From positions 1 through 64,000 of the forward strand of contig JAPYMA010000881.1 in the NCBI GenBank assembly GCA_035041965.1: a stretch of 64,000 nucleotides of DNA, read 5' to 3'. Made by a program: the position numbers and the translations under genes. Each line of letters opens with the position of its first letter. Position 1 is the stretch's first letter. Under the pieces are notes generated by a model. The model ran no database searches, was not told the origin of the DNA, and saw nothing but the letters and a program-made list of their open reading frames with translations. Positions 1 to 12,500 of the stretch are shown here, in pieces. Source of the stretch: Anisakis pegreffii. Its lineage: Eukaryota; Nematoda; Chromadorea; Rhabditida; Anisakidae.

Positions 1-3000
1 GCAATTTGGCTTACTTGAGGAGATATAGGTATTTTGTTAATGCAATCTCAGGTGGCACCTTCAAGGCTGCTGTCTTCTCAAGTTTGCCCAGTAACATATG
101 AATTTTTTTACGTCATTCGATCCAGCTGGATCTCTGCATTCAGAAAAACATATATTTTGTCGAGCGATTTTGCTTAGCTGAGGAGATATAGCAATTTTCT
201 TAGATCTATTTCAATTAGCGCAGTCGCGCTCATCATTCATGTACATTGATCACTATAGAGCAATAAATACGTTAATATAGCAATAGGCGGATTGCGATCT
301 TGGAGCTGACCGTCTTCTCAGGTTTGCCCGGAAACATGTGGATTTCCTGTCACCGTTCGATCCAGCGGAATCTCTAGATACAGAATATTATAAATTTTAG
401 TGAGCAATTTGGCTTACTTGAGGAGATATAGGTATTTTGTTAATGCAATCTCAGGTGGCACCTTCAAGGCTGCTGTCTTCTCAAGTTTGCCCAGTAACAT
501 ATGAATTTTTTTACGTCATTCGATCCAGCTGGATCTCTGCATTCAGAAAAACATATATTTTGTCGAGCGATTTTGCTTAGCTGAGGAGATATAGCAATTT
601 TCTTAGATCTATTTCAATTAGCGCAGTCGCGCTCATCATTCATGTACATTGATCACTATAGAGCAATAAATACGTTAATATAGCAATAGGCGGATTGCGA
701 TCTTGGAGCTGACCGTCTTCTCAGGTTTGCCCGGAAACATGTGGATTTCTTGTCACCGTTCGATCCAGCAGAACCTCTAGATACAGAATATTATAAATTT
801 TAGTGAGCAATTTGGCTTACTTGAGGAGATATAGGTATTTTGTTAATGCAATCTCAGGTGGCACCTTCAAGGCTGCTGTCTTCTCAAGTTTGCCCAGTAA
901 CATATGAATTTTTTTACGTCATTCGATCCAGCTGGATCTCTGCATTCAGAAAAACATATATTTTGTCGAGCGATTTTGCTTAGCTGAGGAGATATAGCAA
1001 TTTTCTTAGATCTATTTCAATTAGCGCAGTCGCGCTCATCATTCATGTACATTGATCACTATAGAGCAATAAATACGTTAATATAGCAATAGGCGGATTG
1101 CGATCTTGGAGCTGACCGTCTTCTCAGGTTTGCCCGGAAACATGTGGATTTCTTGTCACCGTTCGATCCAGCAGAACCTCTAGATACAGAATATTATAAA
1201 TTTTAGTGAGCAATTTGGCTTACTTGAGGAGATATAGGTATTTTGTTAATGCAATCTCAGGTGGCACCTTCAAGGCTGCTGTCTTCTCAAGTTTGCCCAG
1301 TAACATATGAATTTTTTTACGTCATTCGATCCAGCTGGATCTCTGCATTCAGATAAACATATATTTTGTTGGGCGATTTTGCTTAGCTGAGGAGATATAG
1401 CAATTTTCTTAGATCTATTTCAATTAGCGCAGTCGCGCTCATCATTCATGTACATTGATCACTATAGAGCAATAAATACGTCAATATAGCAATAGGCGGA
1501 TTGCGATCTTGGAGCTGACCGTCTTCTCAGGTTTGCCCGGAAACATGTGGATTTCTTGTCACCGTTCGATCCAGCAGAACCTCTAGATACAGAATATTAT
1601 AAATTTTAGTGAGCAATTTGGCTTACTTGAGGAGATATAGGTATTTTGTTAATGCAATCTCAGGTGGCACCTTCAAGGCTGCTGTCTTCTCAAGTTTGCC
1701 CAGTAACATATGAATTTTTTTACGTCATTCGATCCAGCTGGATCTCTGCATTCAGAAAAACATATATTTTGTCGAGCGATTTTGCTTAGCTGAGGAGATA
1801 TAGCAATTTTCTTAGATCTATTTCAATTAGCGCAGTCGCGCTCATCATTCATGTACATTGATCACTATAGAGCAATAAATACGTTAATATAGCAATAGGC
1901 GGATTGCGATCTTGGAGCTGACCGTCTTCTCAGGTTTGCCCGGAAACATGTGGATTTCTTGTCACCGTTCGATCCAGCAGAACCTCTAGATACAGAATAT
2001 TATAAATTTTAGTGAGCAATTTGGCTTACTTGAGGAGATATAGGTATTTTGTTAATGCAATCTCAGGTGGCACCTTCAAGGCTGCTGTCTTCTCAAGTTT
2101 GCCCAGTAACATATGAATTTTTTTACGTCATTCGATCCAGCTGGATCTCTGCATTCAGAAAAACATATATTTTGTCGAGCGATTTTGCTTAGCTGAGGAG
2201 ATATAGCAATTTTCTTAGATCTATTTCAATTAGCGCAGTCGCGCTCATCATTCATGTACATTGATCACTATAGAGCAATAAATACGTTAATATAGCAATA
2301 GGCGGATTGCGATCTTGGAGCTGACCGTCTTCTCAGGTTTGCCCGGAAACATGTGGATTTCTTGTCACCGTTCGATCCAGCAGAACCTCTAGATACAGAA
2401 TATTATAAATTTTAGTGAGCAATTTGGCTTACTTGAGGAGATATAGGTATTTTGTTAATGCAATCTCAGGTGGCACCTTCAAGGCTGCTGTCTTCTCAAG
2501 TTTGCCCAGTAACATATGAATTTTTTTACGTCATTCGATCCAGCTGGATCTCTGCATTCAGAAAAACATATATTTTGTCGAGCGATTTTGCTTAGCTGAG
2601 GAGATATAGCAATTTTCTTAGATCTATTTCAATTAGCGCAGTCGCGCTCATCATTCATGTACATTGATCACTATAGAGCAATAAATACGTTAATATAGCA
2701 ATAGGCGGATTGCGATCTTGGAGCTGACCGTCTTCTCAGGTTTGCCCGGAAACATGTGGATTTCTTGTCACCGTTCGATCCAGCAGAACCTCTAGATACA
2801 GAATATTATAAATTTTAGTGAGCAATTTGGCTTACTTGAGGAGATATAGGTATTTTGTTAATGCAATCTCAGGTGGCACCTTCAAGGCTGCTGTCTTCTC
2901 AAGTTTGCCCAGTAACATATGAATTTTTTTACGTCATTCGATCCAGCTGGATCTCTGCATTCAGATAAACATATATTTTGTCGGGCGATTTTGCTTAGCT

Positions 3001-3478
3001 GAGGAGATATAGCAATTTTCTTAGATCTATTTCAATTAGCGCAGTCGCGCTCATCATTCATGTACATTGATCACTATAGAGCAATAAATACGTCAATATA
3101 GCAATAGGCGGATTGCGATCTTGGAGCTGACCGTCTTCTCAGGTTTGCCCGGAAACATGTGGATTTCTTGTCACCGTTCGATCCAGCAGAACCTCTAGAT
3201 ACAGAATATTATAAATTTTAGTGAGCAATTTGGCTTACTTGAGGAGATATAGGTATTTTGTTAATGCAATCTCAGGTGGCACCTTCAAGGCTGCTGTCTT
3301 CTCAAGTTTGCCCAGTAACATATGAATTTTTTTACGTCATTCGATCCAGCTGGATCTCTGCATTCAGAAAAACATATATTTTGTCGAGCGATTTTGCTTA
3401 GCTGAGGAGATATAGCAATTTTCTTAGATCTATTTCAATTAGCGCAGTCGCGCTCATCATTCATGTACATTGATCACT
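1..3478. repeat. Satellite array, 403-bp tandem unit, about 8.6 copies
   Basis: The same sequence restarts at 1, 404, 807, 1210, 1613, 2016, 2419, 2822 and 3225, so the period is exactly 403 bp with no indels. Copies differ by only a few substitutions. The left end is cut by the window; the right end breaks off at about 3478, 254 bases into the ninth copy. Each unit is built from two diverged halves: A (first 163 bases) and B (next 240). Both contain GAGGAGATATAG, GTCTTCTCA.GTTTGCCC and CGATCCAGC in the same order, and B has an extra stretch of about 77 bases. No long open reading frame is present. Satellite arrays of this kind often sit in heterochromatin, but nothing here proves location or function. 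Confidence 0.97.
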
Positions 3479-3498
3479 TCATTCAATATGGTGCTAAC

Positions 3499-3591
3499 AG
3501 TAGTAGCAGTAATACTAGTAGTGGTAGTAGTAGTAGTATTAGTATTAGTATTAGTATTAGTAGTAGTAGTAGTAGTAGTAGCAGTAGTAGT
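3499..3591. repeat. AGT/ATT trinucleotide microsatellite
   Basis: A run of AGT units interspersed with ATT and AGC begins about 20 bases after the satellite array stops. It marks the transition to ordinary sequence. Confidence 0.9.
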
Positions 3592-6500
3592 GATACCAGA
3601 AGTAGGTAGATGTTAGTATTACCTGTTTTCACTCATCATCTCCTCATCGTACAAACTGAATGACAATTGCGATGACAATGACGACAACAACGATGAAACA
3701 CACGAACGGCAGAAGATAGAAGAAGAAAATGCCACCAAATATTACAGCAGCAATGATGTAGAGAGAGGCAGAAGAAGGCAGTAAGGTTGAAAGTGATAAG
3801 AATTGGAATTATTCATGGTAAATGATAAGGTGTATTTATCACTCATTCATTCCTCCGAAGGGTACTAGGGGCGTTAGGACTCTTCAAAACACCAACAGCA
3901 ATATCAACAAGAATAAATAAATAAGTAAGAGTTATGCAATAATAAAGTAAGGGCACTTGCTCGCTTGTTGCACTAATCGCACACATAATCGTTGGGGACA
4001 AGTAGCCAGCCGTAGGCTTATGATGAGCGTTGCCATTTCCTAAAGAAGCAGTCAATGCAGTCAGTCGATTATGCACGCATCCATTTCTCTACAACAACCC
4101 TTAGCATAACCAATCAGCCTTTACTAAATGCTAGTACGGCTACTGCTAGTGTTGGTTAATTTTCAGATTTGATACAGTTGTTTTCTTAATGGATTATATC
4201 AAAAATTTCCGATGAGAACTTTTCCGAAGAGGCGCTTGCACATGTGGTATAGAGAGTAGTATGTAAGCGTATAAGGTAGCATCTGAAGAAAGTCTCTTGA
4301 AGTTGTTAGTTCTCCGTTAAAGACATCAGTCAATCAATCCATCCATCCGCACAATTTGATTCATTCATTGACTAACTGTATGAGCGTTCGTTCATCATCA
4401 GCAACCGAATACATTGATGGAGACAAATTGTCTACGATTAACCAGATGCACGACAAAACTGATAAAACAAACGAACATAAAATATTTTTCTTATACAGAC
4501 GAAAAAAACCAACTAATAGCCAACGTGATAAGAAACATTCGACATTGCCAGATAACGAAGTCTTGCGATTTTGATAGACGAGACCGATGATGATTTCGAA
4601 GGTGAGATCAAAACAACCAATCTCTAGCATATGACCCCTTCAAACAAAGTTTCTTTGTTCACTTACTGATCAGTCTCCAACAACGAAACGACGTTTACTT
4701 TTCATCATGTAGAATTTTGCTCATCGATCAATCAATGCTGCGTTAGCGTGATTGTTCGATGTTACGGGTTTCTTTCTTTGGAAGGAACAGAATTTTCAAG
4801 AAAATTTTCATGTCCACTCACTCGTTTTGAGAACAACTCTATTTTCCGAGAATTTATTCTGCTAAAAGAAAATTTCATCAATCACACTTCAAAATTTTTT
4901 GCATGCAATTGTAATTTTTTTAGCCAAACAATATTATAAGATTCTTAATCACTTAAATTCTGATACTTTTTTAAAACAAAGAACTGCCTGTCACATGTTG
5001 TGCCGCTCTATTCATGAGAAGTCATATTCAGAGTGCTTGCTCGTCGATGCCTCTAGTTTTGCATAACTTTGCATTTTTATATTCATTGAATTTGAATGTA
5101 GCTGATACTGAAGCAATGATCATCATATCTTCTGATGAAAATATCACTCAAAAACTTAACAAAATTTTTTGTGTTATAAAAACAGCGCATGAAATTGTAT
5201 AAGCATACTTTTATGCATATATTCGCAAATATTACTTATACTGTTGTTCGTTAAGTTCATGTAGAATCCACTTGTCCATCTTTTTCACCTTTCCAATCAA
5301 ACAGAGGTGGTCCCCAACAGTCAACCCCAAGTTTCGAAGCTATAGCTTTTCCCATTGCAACTTTCGTCTTGTTGTTTAGGGTATGTTGCCTTCAATAACG
5401 CAGCTCTTTTAGTAGTGACGCTTACGGAAGAGAAGTAGCATTTTTTGGTATTTACAGCATGAAATATTGTAGAACCACAACTAAATATCCACGAGTTCGA
5501 AGAAATTCATGGGTGGATAATGAACTGAAGGAAGGGGATGTATACATCTTAGAGACCGGCGAAGAAGGGCGAGAAATTTCGATGAAGGGTACTGACTTAT
5601 GATGCGATATACATCCAAGATTATACGGTACATTCTTTTATTAGGTACGAAAAGAAATAGAAATCCATCACGTGTATTCTTTTACTGGGTACAAAATGAA
5701 ATATATTATGTTTAAAAAGAAATATATTGGATGTAGAGAAAAATTATTTCCTTATTGTTAGTAATTTAATAAGTGATAACTGCATTTGTTTTTTGCTTTC
5801 TATGACTCCAGAAGAGCATAATGTGGATAAACGAGGTTAAATTCAGAAGGATACGAAATCCTTTTCACGTCTGCGCCTACGAGTCTTCATCATGCAGGAA
5901 CAGGTTTGCCAGTAGTAACGATCGCTTACCATTGGATTTATGAGCACACAACATCTTGTGTACCTAAACATACATAGTAATACATGCACATACATATACA
6001 TAGCAAGATAGTTTTATAATATTTACAACTTAACTCATACTTATTCGATAAAGCATTAGTAGCAGCAACATGTGACAAAAACACATGTTTGCCACAAAAA
6101 GCACATTATTATCAAATATTTCTCAGAATAATAATAGTAATAGTTCCACAATTCATTTTTGCACTTTCCTTTCATAAATCCTTCTGGAATGTATATGTGC
6201 TCCCGAACATCGTCGAATCTTCGCTGACCTCATATTCTCATTGGTTTGATTAACCATTGTAAGAACAAAATATCATTTTAATAATGATCACCTTACAAAA
6301 GATTGATGGATGAATAGCTGAATGAATGAATGGACGGACGGGTGGCTCATGAGCATCGATCTGAGGTAACTAGAAGGATTATTCGTTTTGCGATTCAGTT
6401 TTGTATCTTACATTTCCTATTCAATTCTCAACTCTAAAAACGTTCGCCCAGACTCACTTCGAAGGTTGACCTTACTGAATCATAGTTGTTCACGTAAACA

Positions 6501-7629
6501 ACGACTATTTCTTCTGGCTCAATATCGACTATTCAAATGAACTCACCACTTGAATAGTCGCTAGCTGATCAAAGAAGACTGTCGTTAAGACAAGTGTTTT
6601 GGTGAGTACTTGATCAAAACAAAGACGACCATAATCGCATGAAATTACGTCAAACAATCAACCGAACACACATGCCAGTCACCTTGTGTCTTGCTTTGAA
6701 TTACTTCAGAACTGCATCAAAGATGACTCCTTTTAACTGACTGAATCTGTTCACTTACGACCGTTCTATGAAAATCTAAGGTTATGATATTTCCTTAACA
6801 GCTTTTTGCAAAGCACACATAACGAATGCTATTCCATATCAAGTGCATACTCAAGCTTCAGCTTTGTTGCTTGTGGACCGCTTTATGGTAGGTAGCCCAC
6901 AGAGCCGCAGTGATCATCTTGAGTAGCACAACAGCAACTTGATCATTAACAACAACCTCAGATCACCGCTAATTCACTTTGAAACAATTCGAACAACGGA
7001 GCTTGCTAATCGTTTATAAACAGAAATATCAATATGGATGCAGTAATATGAAAGCAACAAACAATTCACCATTGGAGCGATTCAAAAATACGACATCATA
7101 TAAACATATATATTATAAAGTTAGCAGCATGTTCACCAAGCTCCGTACGCATTTTCACTCGTACAACAGAAGAATGATAATATATGATAACAACAATGTT
7201 ATTATTATTAAGCATACGTAATAATGATCATAGTACAACAACTTTCAAATGAAATTGTGAAGTAAGGCTGGCGGTAACTGAAAGTAACGACGATTATAAG
7301 CACTGGAGAGAATGATTTTAAAAAAAGGAAGGAAAGCAAAATGGATGGATGATGAATGACGCTGTCTGATTCAGTACTTGCTGCTTGATCGATCGGTTGA
7401 TTGACTGACTAATAGATCGGTGGCTTGACGAAGTGGTCATTGAAATAGATGGCGAGTAATAAATACAGCTGAAGAAGAACGATGGTGACGGCATCCGAAA
7501 TTAGTAAGCCTCATATTGATGAAGTTTACATGAAGTTAATGATGCACGATGAAGTTCAGATGTCAGCTAACATTAATCAACGACAATGTCAAAATGTTCA
7601 TATGCCCATAAGTCATAAATACTCATCAA
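3592..7629. other. Intergenic stretch, no confident gene
   Basis: AT-rich sequence with TCATTCATTC-type short repeats. Only short open frames are seen. Two fragments look slightly more coding than background on the plus strand. One is 5305-5380, flanked by an ACAG acceptor and a GTATGT donor and open for 25 codons. The other is a 47-codon ATG frame at 5459-5602, starting one base after a TTTACAG. Their phases do not join, so I do not call a gene. Confidence 0.5.
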
Positions 7630-8313
7630 TCAAACGTTAAACCATGATGAAACAATGAATAGTTGCCAAATGCAGAACAGTGCTGAGAATGAGACTGACA
7701 GCGGGGAAGAGCGATCAAACAGACGACGCGGCGTTGATGAATGATTGCAAAGATCATGTTGACAACAACAAATCAAACCGTCACTTCCGAAATCTCGATG
7801 CTTCCGACAACCATCTGCCCTCCATCCGTAAGCCTTCTCACCGAAATGCATACAGTCATTTTTGTCACAACCCCGTGAAAAGCCACGTTTCCTCGATTGA
7901 TCCTTGTCCCAATAATGAGCTTTCACACAAAAACCATTGCTTGAGCCACATCTGCCCAAATTGATCACTCGTATTTTACCTTCTTCATAATATTCATGAT
8001 GCGATATACAGACGAGAGCGTTGGTCAGCATAGGTTTTTGTATCGATAAGACTAGCAGAATGAAGATGATTATCGATGATAAAGATAAGGGTGTTGCGGA
8101 TGAATATGAACGAGTGAAATGATTCAGAAAGTAAGCAAAATGTGAATTCTTCGTTGATGAAGATGTTGCCGTTGCAATAAATGATCTTTGTAGATGATCG
8201 TCATTCAGTTCGCTTCCACTAGCTAACATTTCCCTTCTGGTCGTCATGAATAAATAAATCAACGGATGGGTGAATGGATGCTCAAACGACCAACCACCCG
8301 ACCGCCTATCCAC
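7630..8313 (-). CDS. Candidate Ly6/uPAR-like (three-finger) membrane protein
   Basis: This 227-codon open frame carries a cysteine-rich module between two hydrophobic segments. A hydrophobic stretch at residues 79-98 could be a signal or anchor. Ten cysteines follow (102, 122, 129, 149, 154, 169, 182, 183, 184, 189) and end in CCCQHDLCN, the CC..DLCN-type signature that closes Ly6/three-finger domains. A second hydrophobic tail (about 206-225) follows, as expected for a GPI-anchored protein. Nematode relatives of this fold include the ODR-2/HOT family, which act at the neuronal surface; the exact subfamily is not clear. The roughly 78 residues before the first hydrophobic stretch are low in complexity and no ATG lies just upstream of it, so the true start may be in an unseen upstream exon. 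The triple cysteine is unusual. Confidence 0.55.
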   Translation of the reverse strand: MDRRSGGWSFEHPFTHPLIYLFMTTRREMLASGSELNDDHLQRSFIATATSSSTKNSHFAYFLNHFTRSYSSATPLSLSSIIIFILLVLSIQKPMLTNALVCISHHEYYEEGKIRVINLGRCGSSNGFCVKAHYWDKDQSRKRGFSRGCDKNDCMHFGEKAYGWRADGCRKHRDFGSDGLICCCQHDLCNHSSTPRRLFDRSSPLSVSFSALFCIWQLFIVSSWFNV

Positions 8314-8816
8314 TTAGCTGATCTACAACTGAAGAATGCAAGAGGAGGCGACAACATAAGATGAAGAAAACATATGAACGAAGATAAAGACGAGAAGATT
8401 GCCTCTAAGCTGACTCGTCAGAACCAGCGACACTAGCCCTATGATCAGTACTATTATGTATCTTCTTCTTCAACCACTGAATACACTTTTTCAAATATTT
8501 CGTTTTTACAGCTCACAACTTGAGAATAAAATAGAGCGAATAAATAATAGAATAGTAGCACCAATCGAGCGATTGTATTTAAGTGCTAAGTGTTGCTGAT
8601 AATGATGGTGTTGAATAGATAGACGCATGCTGGTAACGAGTCACCAAGCGAACCAACTAAACACTTTCAACAATCAAAAAACCCATTTATCTTCTGCCAG
8701 TCCACTCATTCATGTGTGTCCACCTTGAATTTCTTCAATGTCCAGCAAACCAATCAAAAATGATTAAAAAATGAAGTTTGATGGTACTATTCTACTATCT
8801 TAAAGATGTTCATAAC

Positions 8817-9315
8817 TAGTGTTCGTCGGGGAACGGGGTCCCCGTCGGGGACCCCGGCGGGGAACGCGGGGACTGCTCCCCCCGCACAATTTGCTCCCCG
8901 ATTTTTGCGCGGGGACCCCCCTCGTCCAATTTCGCTCCCCGACCTCCCCGACAGGGAGGACGGGGAGTGCGAACCTTCCCGAATATCGCGAACATTTAAC
9001 TGAAAATGGTGGAAGACAGCCGCAACACTTTCAATATTGTCTTGTTTTTGTTTTGAAATGTGAGTATAAGGTGCACTTGAAAGAGAACTACTTAAAAAAA
9101 GAAGAAAAATCTTTAAAAAATTGAAATTTTGTTTAAAAAATTAAGCTGAAATGCTCCCCGTCCTCCCCGTCGGGAAACACGGGGAGAGGTCATTCCCCGA
9201 CGGGGTCCTCCCCCGCGCAATTTGCTCCCCGACTTTTTCGCGGGGACCCCTCCGTCCAATTTACTCCCCGCGGGGACCCCCTCCCGTGCAAAAAATTGCT
9301 CCCCGACGAACACTA
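8817..9315. mobile_element. Non-autonomous hAT-like element (MITE), GC-rich
   Basis: The element is 499 bp and bounded by a perfect 16-bp terminal inverted repeat, TAGTGTTCGTCGGGGA. It is flanked by a perfect 8-bp duplication, TTCATAAC (8809-8816 and 9316-9323). An 8-bp duplication with ends starting TAG.G fits the hAT superfamily. The subterminal regions are packed with CTCCCCG/CGGGGAC motifs around an AT-rich core at about 9000-9140. A block of about 53 bases is repeated near both ends (8888-8941 and 9219-9270). There is no transposase frame; open frames across it are by-products of its GC content. Confidence 0.93.
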
Positions 9316-9362
9316 TTCATAACAATGATGGTGGTAATTCGATGAGAATAGGTATTGTATTG

Positions 9363-9554
9363 TTACTGTTCATCACCCACTGTAATGAGCATCACAGTAG
9401 TAATCTCTCCATCACTATCAACACAATCGGCTAGAATCGCTTCGCCGTTAGGTAAAACTTCATTCATATATTCATTAAAGAAAAAGAAGTAAGCATAATA
9501 AAACAACAACGTCATCAACACCAAAACGCATTTTAGGTCGATTCTTTTAATCAT
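9363..9554 (-). CDS. Possible small membrane protein or exon
   Basis: A 63-codon frame with a hydrophobic segment (residues 9-26, CVLVLMTLLFYYAYFFFF) followed by an acidic tail of more normal composition (VLPNGEAILADCVDSDGE). The frame ends next to a GTAACA that could serve as a donor, so it may be one exon of a longer gene. It matches no family I know. It lies 40 bp from the hAT element. It could equally be chance. Confidence 0.2.
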   Translation of the reverse strand: MIKRIDLKCVLVLMTLLFYYAYFFFFNEYMNEVLPNGEAILADCVDSDGEITTVMLITVGDEQ

Positions 9555-12500
9555 TTATTCCAATCTAACACCAACAACAACCATTATGTTTTGCACGCAT
9601 TGCGTTCACACTTACTGCATTTCAAGGTGATTCTTTACTGGCGATTGTTCATTTCAATTCATATATTAACAAATTTGTTTCCTCTTCATTCATTTAAACA
9701 TCAATGAATAATAAATAATATACTACACATAAACACTGAAGTATCACGATGATGTTTATACATCTATGATATCATATCCATTTTTGCATATCTACCTAAA
9801 GCTTTCTAGCCATCATACATCATATAAAGACACTGTTTGTTGTTCAATAACGAAAACAGACCGTCATCGACAACGTATAATATGCATACATATGAATACG
9901 AGATGTCGCAAATAAATGAAAATGAGAAACACGAATACGTATTCTCCCAATCATTAACCATCAACAAATAACATTTTGATCACCAGTATATCCCGGCGTT
10001 CCACCTAGATATGGTGTCTGCAAACAATGGATTAGCATTCATTTGTATACAACCCATCCACTTGCTTATTCAGTTCATCAATCCGTTCATCACTTAATTT
10101 CTGTGCGCTCTTCCAACATAATCTTCTCAGAAATTTAATTTCTCATTGTTTAAAAAAAGCTACCCCTCAATTTCGAAGCGAACACTTCATCCGGTATTCA
10201 CCCACGACCTTATCTTTGTTACTTACTCCATCATTTTTTTGTTATCCGCATTGAACTTTTCTATATAATAAACTAAAATGAGAGCAATCTTTTTATGAGT
10301 TCTGATTTGTCTCTATTGTCTACAGTGACTGTCAAATTGCTCTACTACTAATTTGCGCTTTTCGGCCTAAATCATTCATTTTTGCGAGATTGATCGCATT
10401 TTCAGTCATACAGATCGAAATATTCATAACACAATCACTTTCAGTTGGTTTCTCTTCTTCTTTACATGTACAAGAGCAATAACTTTTGGTGCATAACTCT
10501 TTTTACAAAATCGTTCAAGTGGGATTACGTTGTATTAAGAGCTCTTTTTCTTTACATCTCTACTGTTCAGTCGTAATGATTTCTACTAGGAAATGAGTGT
10601 ATAGTCTTCCAGTATGACGCTACATATCGTAGCACTATACGGACGAATGGACGCAGTTTTCATCGAACAAAACTCATCTCGATCACTAACTGTAAGCAAA
10701 TACACCTCAATCATTCAGCGAACGAACTTTTTGGACATGAACATATGTTGGTGAAAAAGTGCAATTATAATAAATTCAACAGCTGTGAAATACGAGCAAT
10801 TCGGATCATGAATTTATTTATGCGTGCAATATGTCAACGAACAAACAATAATCATATTAATAATGATAATAATAATAATAATAACCATAACATGTTTCAT
10901 ATAAATTCATTATCAGTTTTTGTTTATCGGAGGAATAGTGCATAACTGCGTGAGCACGATGCATACTTGTGTGTGCACGCGTACGTATCCTAATTTTACT
11001 GAACGTTTTTTCCAGCTTCTTCACATATTTGGACACGTAAATTTGAAGTAGACTCACTCCCTCATATCACATCTTATCCTGCTTTTGCGACCTGAAGCCT
11101 TACGTAACCAACATTCAAGTTTCTTTACTCTTAAGCTCTCTAATCAACGAATCTCCATCAATAAATCAATCGTATTCCTACGGTTATCAAACCCGATTCA
11201 AACTGTATGAAAATATTTTTGATGAGTGATTTGCTTTCGAGAGAAAAATAACAGTTATTTTCTACAAGCTTATCCACACAAACGCGCATCATCCACCGCC
11301 AAAACACATACAAACCAACAAAAACCACGGGCAATCAATTCACAAAAAAACAACATTAAAGCGCAGAACAGATTCGAAAATGAGATGAGTGAGAAAAAAA
11401 TTAAACGGATGAAAATGAACGAGTGGAAAAAATTAGTTAAAATTGCAAATAACATGAAGGAACAAACGAATGAATGAATGACTCATAAAAATATTATCAT
11501 TGATATAGATTATGCTAATTGATGACAGCAATTGTTAATAATAATGATAAGAAGAACAATAGTGATATAAGAATTAGAAATGGTAAAGAAAATCAACAAC
11601 ATAATCATCAGAAAAAGAATAGTGCAAGATGAAAAGAAGAAAGTATGTATATACGATGTAATATCATTTATACTGAAGAAAATAATATTGAGTAATAATA
11701 ATAACAATAATGATAAGAATAATAATAATAATAGAACGATAACAACAATGCTGAGAACCGTAAAAAACCGAAAGAGACCACACATCAGTTTTCTATTATC
11801 ATTGGTCTAAGTCGTTCAAACAAATTGAACTCTTCGTATAAAGCAAATTTTGTCAACTTGACACAAGCACACACACGCGAACACTCAAAAACAAAAAAAA
11901 ACAATTACAAGAAAACGATCAATGATGATAATATAATAATAACGACAACGATGATGATAATGTTCACAATGACAATAATAATGATGATAATCCAAAATCA
12001 GCCGATCGTTTTAAAAATAGTCCCATGAAATGAATGAAAACAAATCTTCATGAACATCAAAAAACTTGAAGAACTTTACAAAATACGCACAAATATAAAT
12101 CAATTTGACAATGACCGAATGCTGATAATTATTGGTTTGATTGTAAAAATGTAAAACGAAATACATGCGGACAATAGTCAATGTACGAATGAAACAAATT
12201 ATGAAGATGAAAAACTTGAAAAAGTACGAAATTTGTCGAAACTATTGAAAACCATAAAACTCAGTTCATTCCTCATGAGAAAACAACCAAAATGAATCAC
12301 ACATTGCTTTGATATTAGTGGAAAATAATTTTAAAAAATGTGTTCCAAACACTAAGGAATTATGAAAAATATAAACCAACAGATGAATTAGTAATACACA
12401 CAAATATTCATGAACATGAAGTAAAAATCAAATTTTTAAAAGAATTATGTATGGTCGAGTAAAACTCATTTCATTATGAATGAATAGCATTAGCATGATA

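Noticed and set aside
8806..9313. Several Gly/Pro/Arg-rich frames
   Set aside because: They lie inside the GC-rich hAT-like element and run in all frames because stops are rare there.
11510..12028. Hydrophobic and Asn-rich frames
   Set aside because: They are translations of AAT/ATT repeats on both strands, not proteins.
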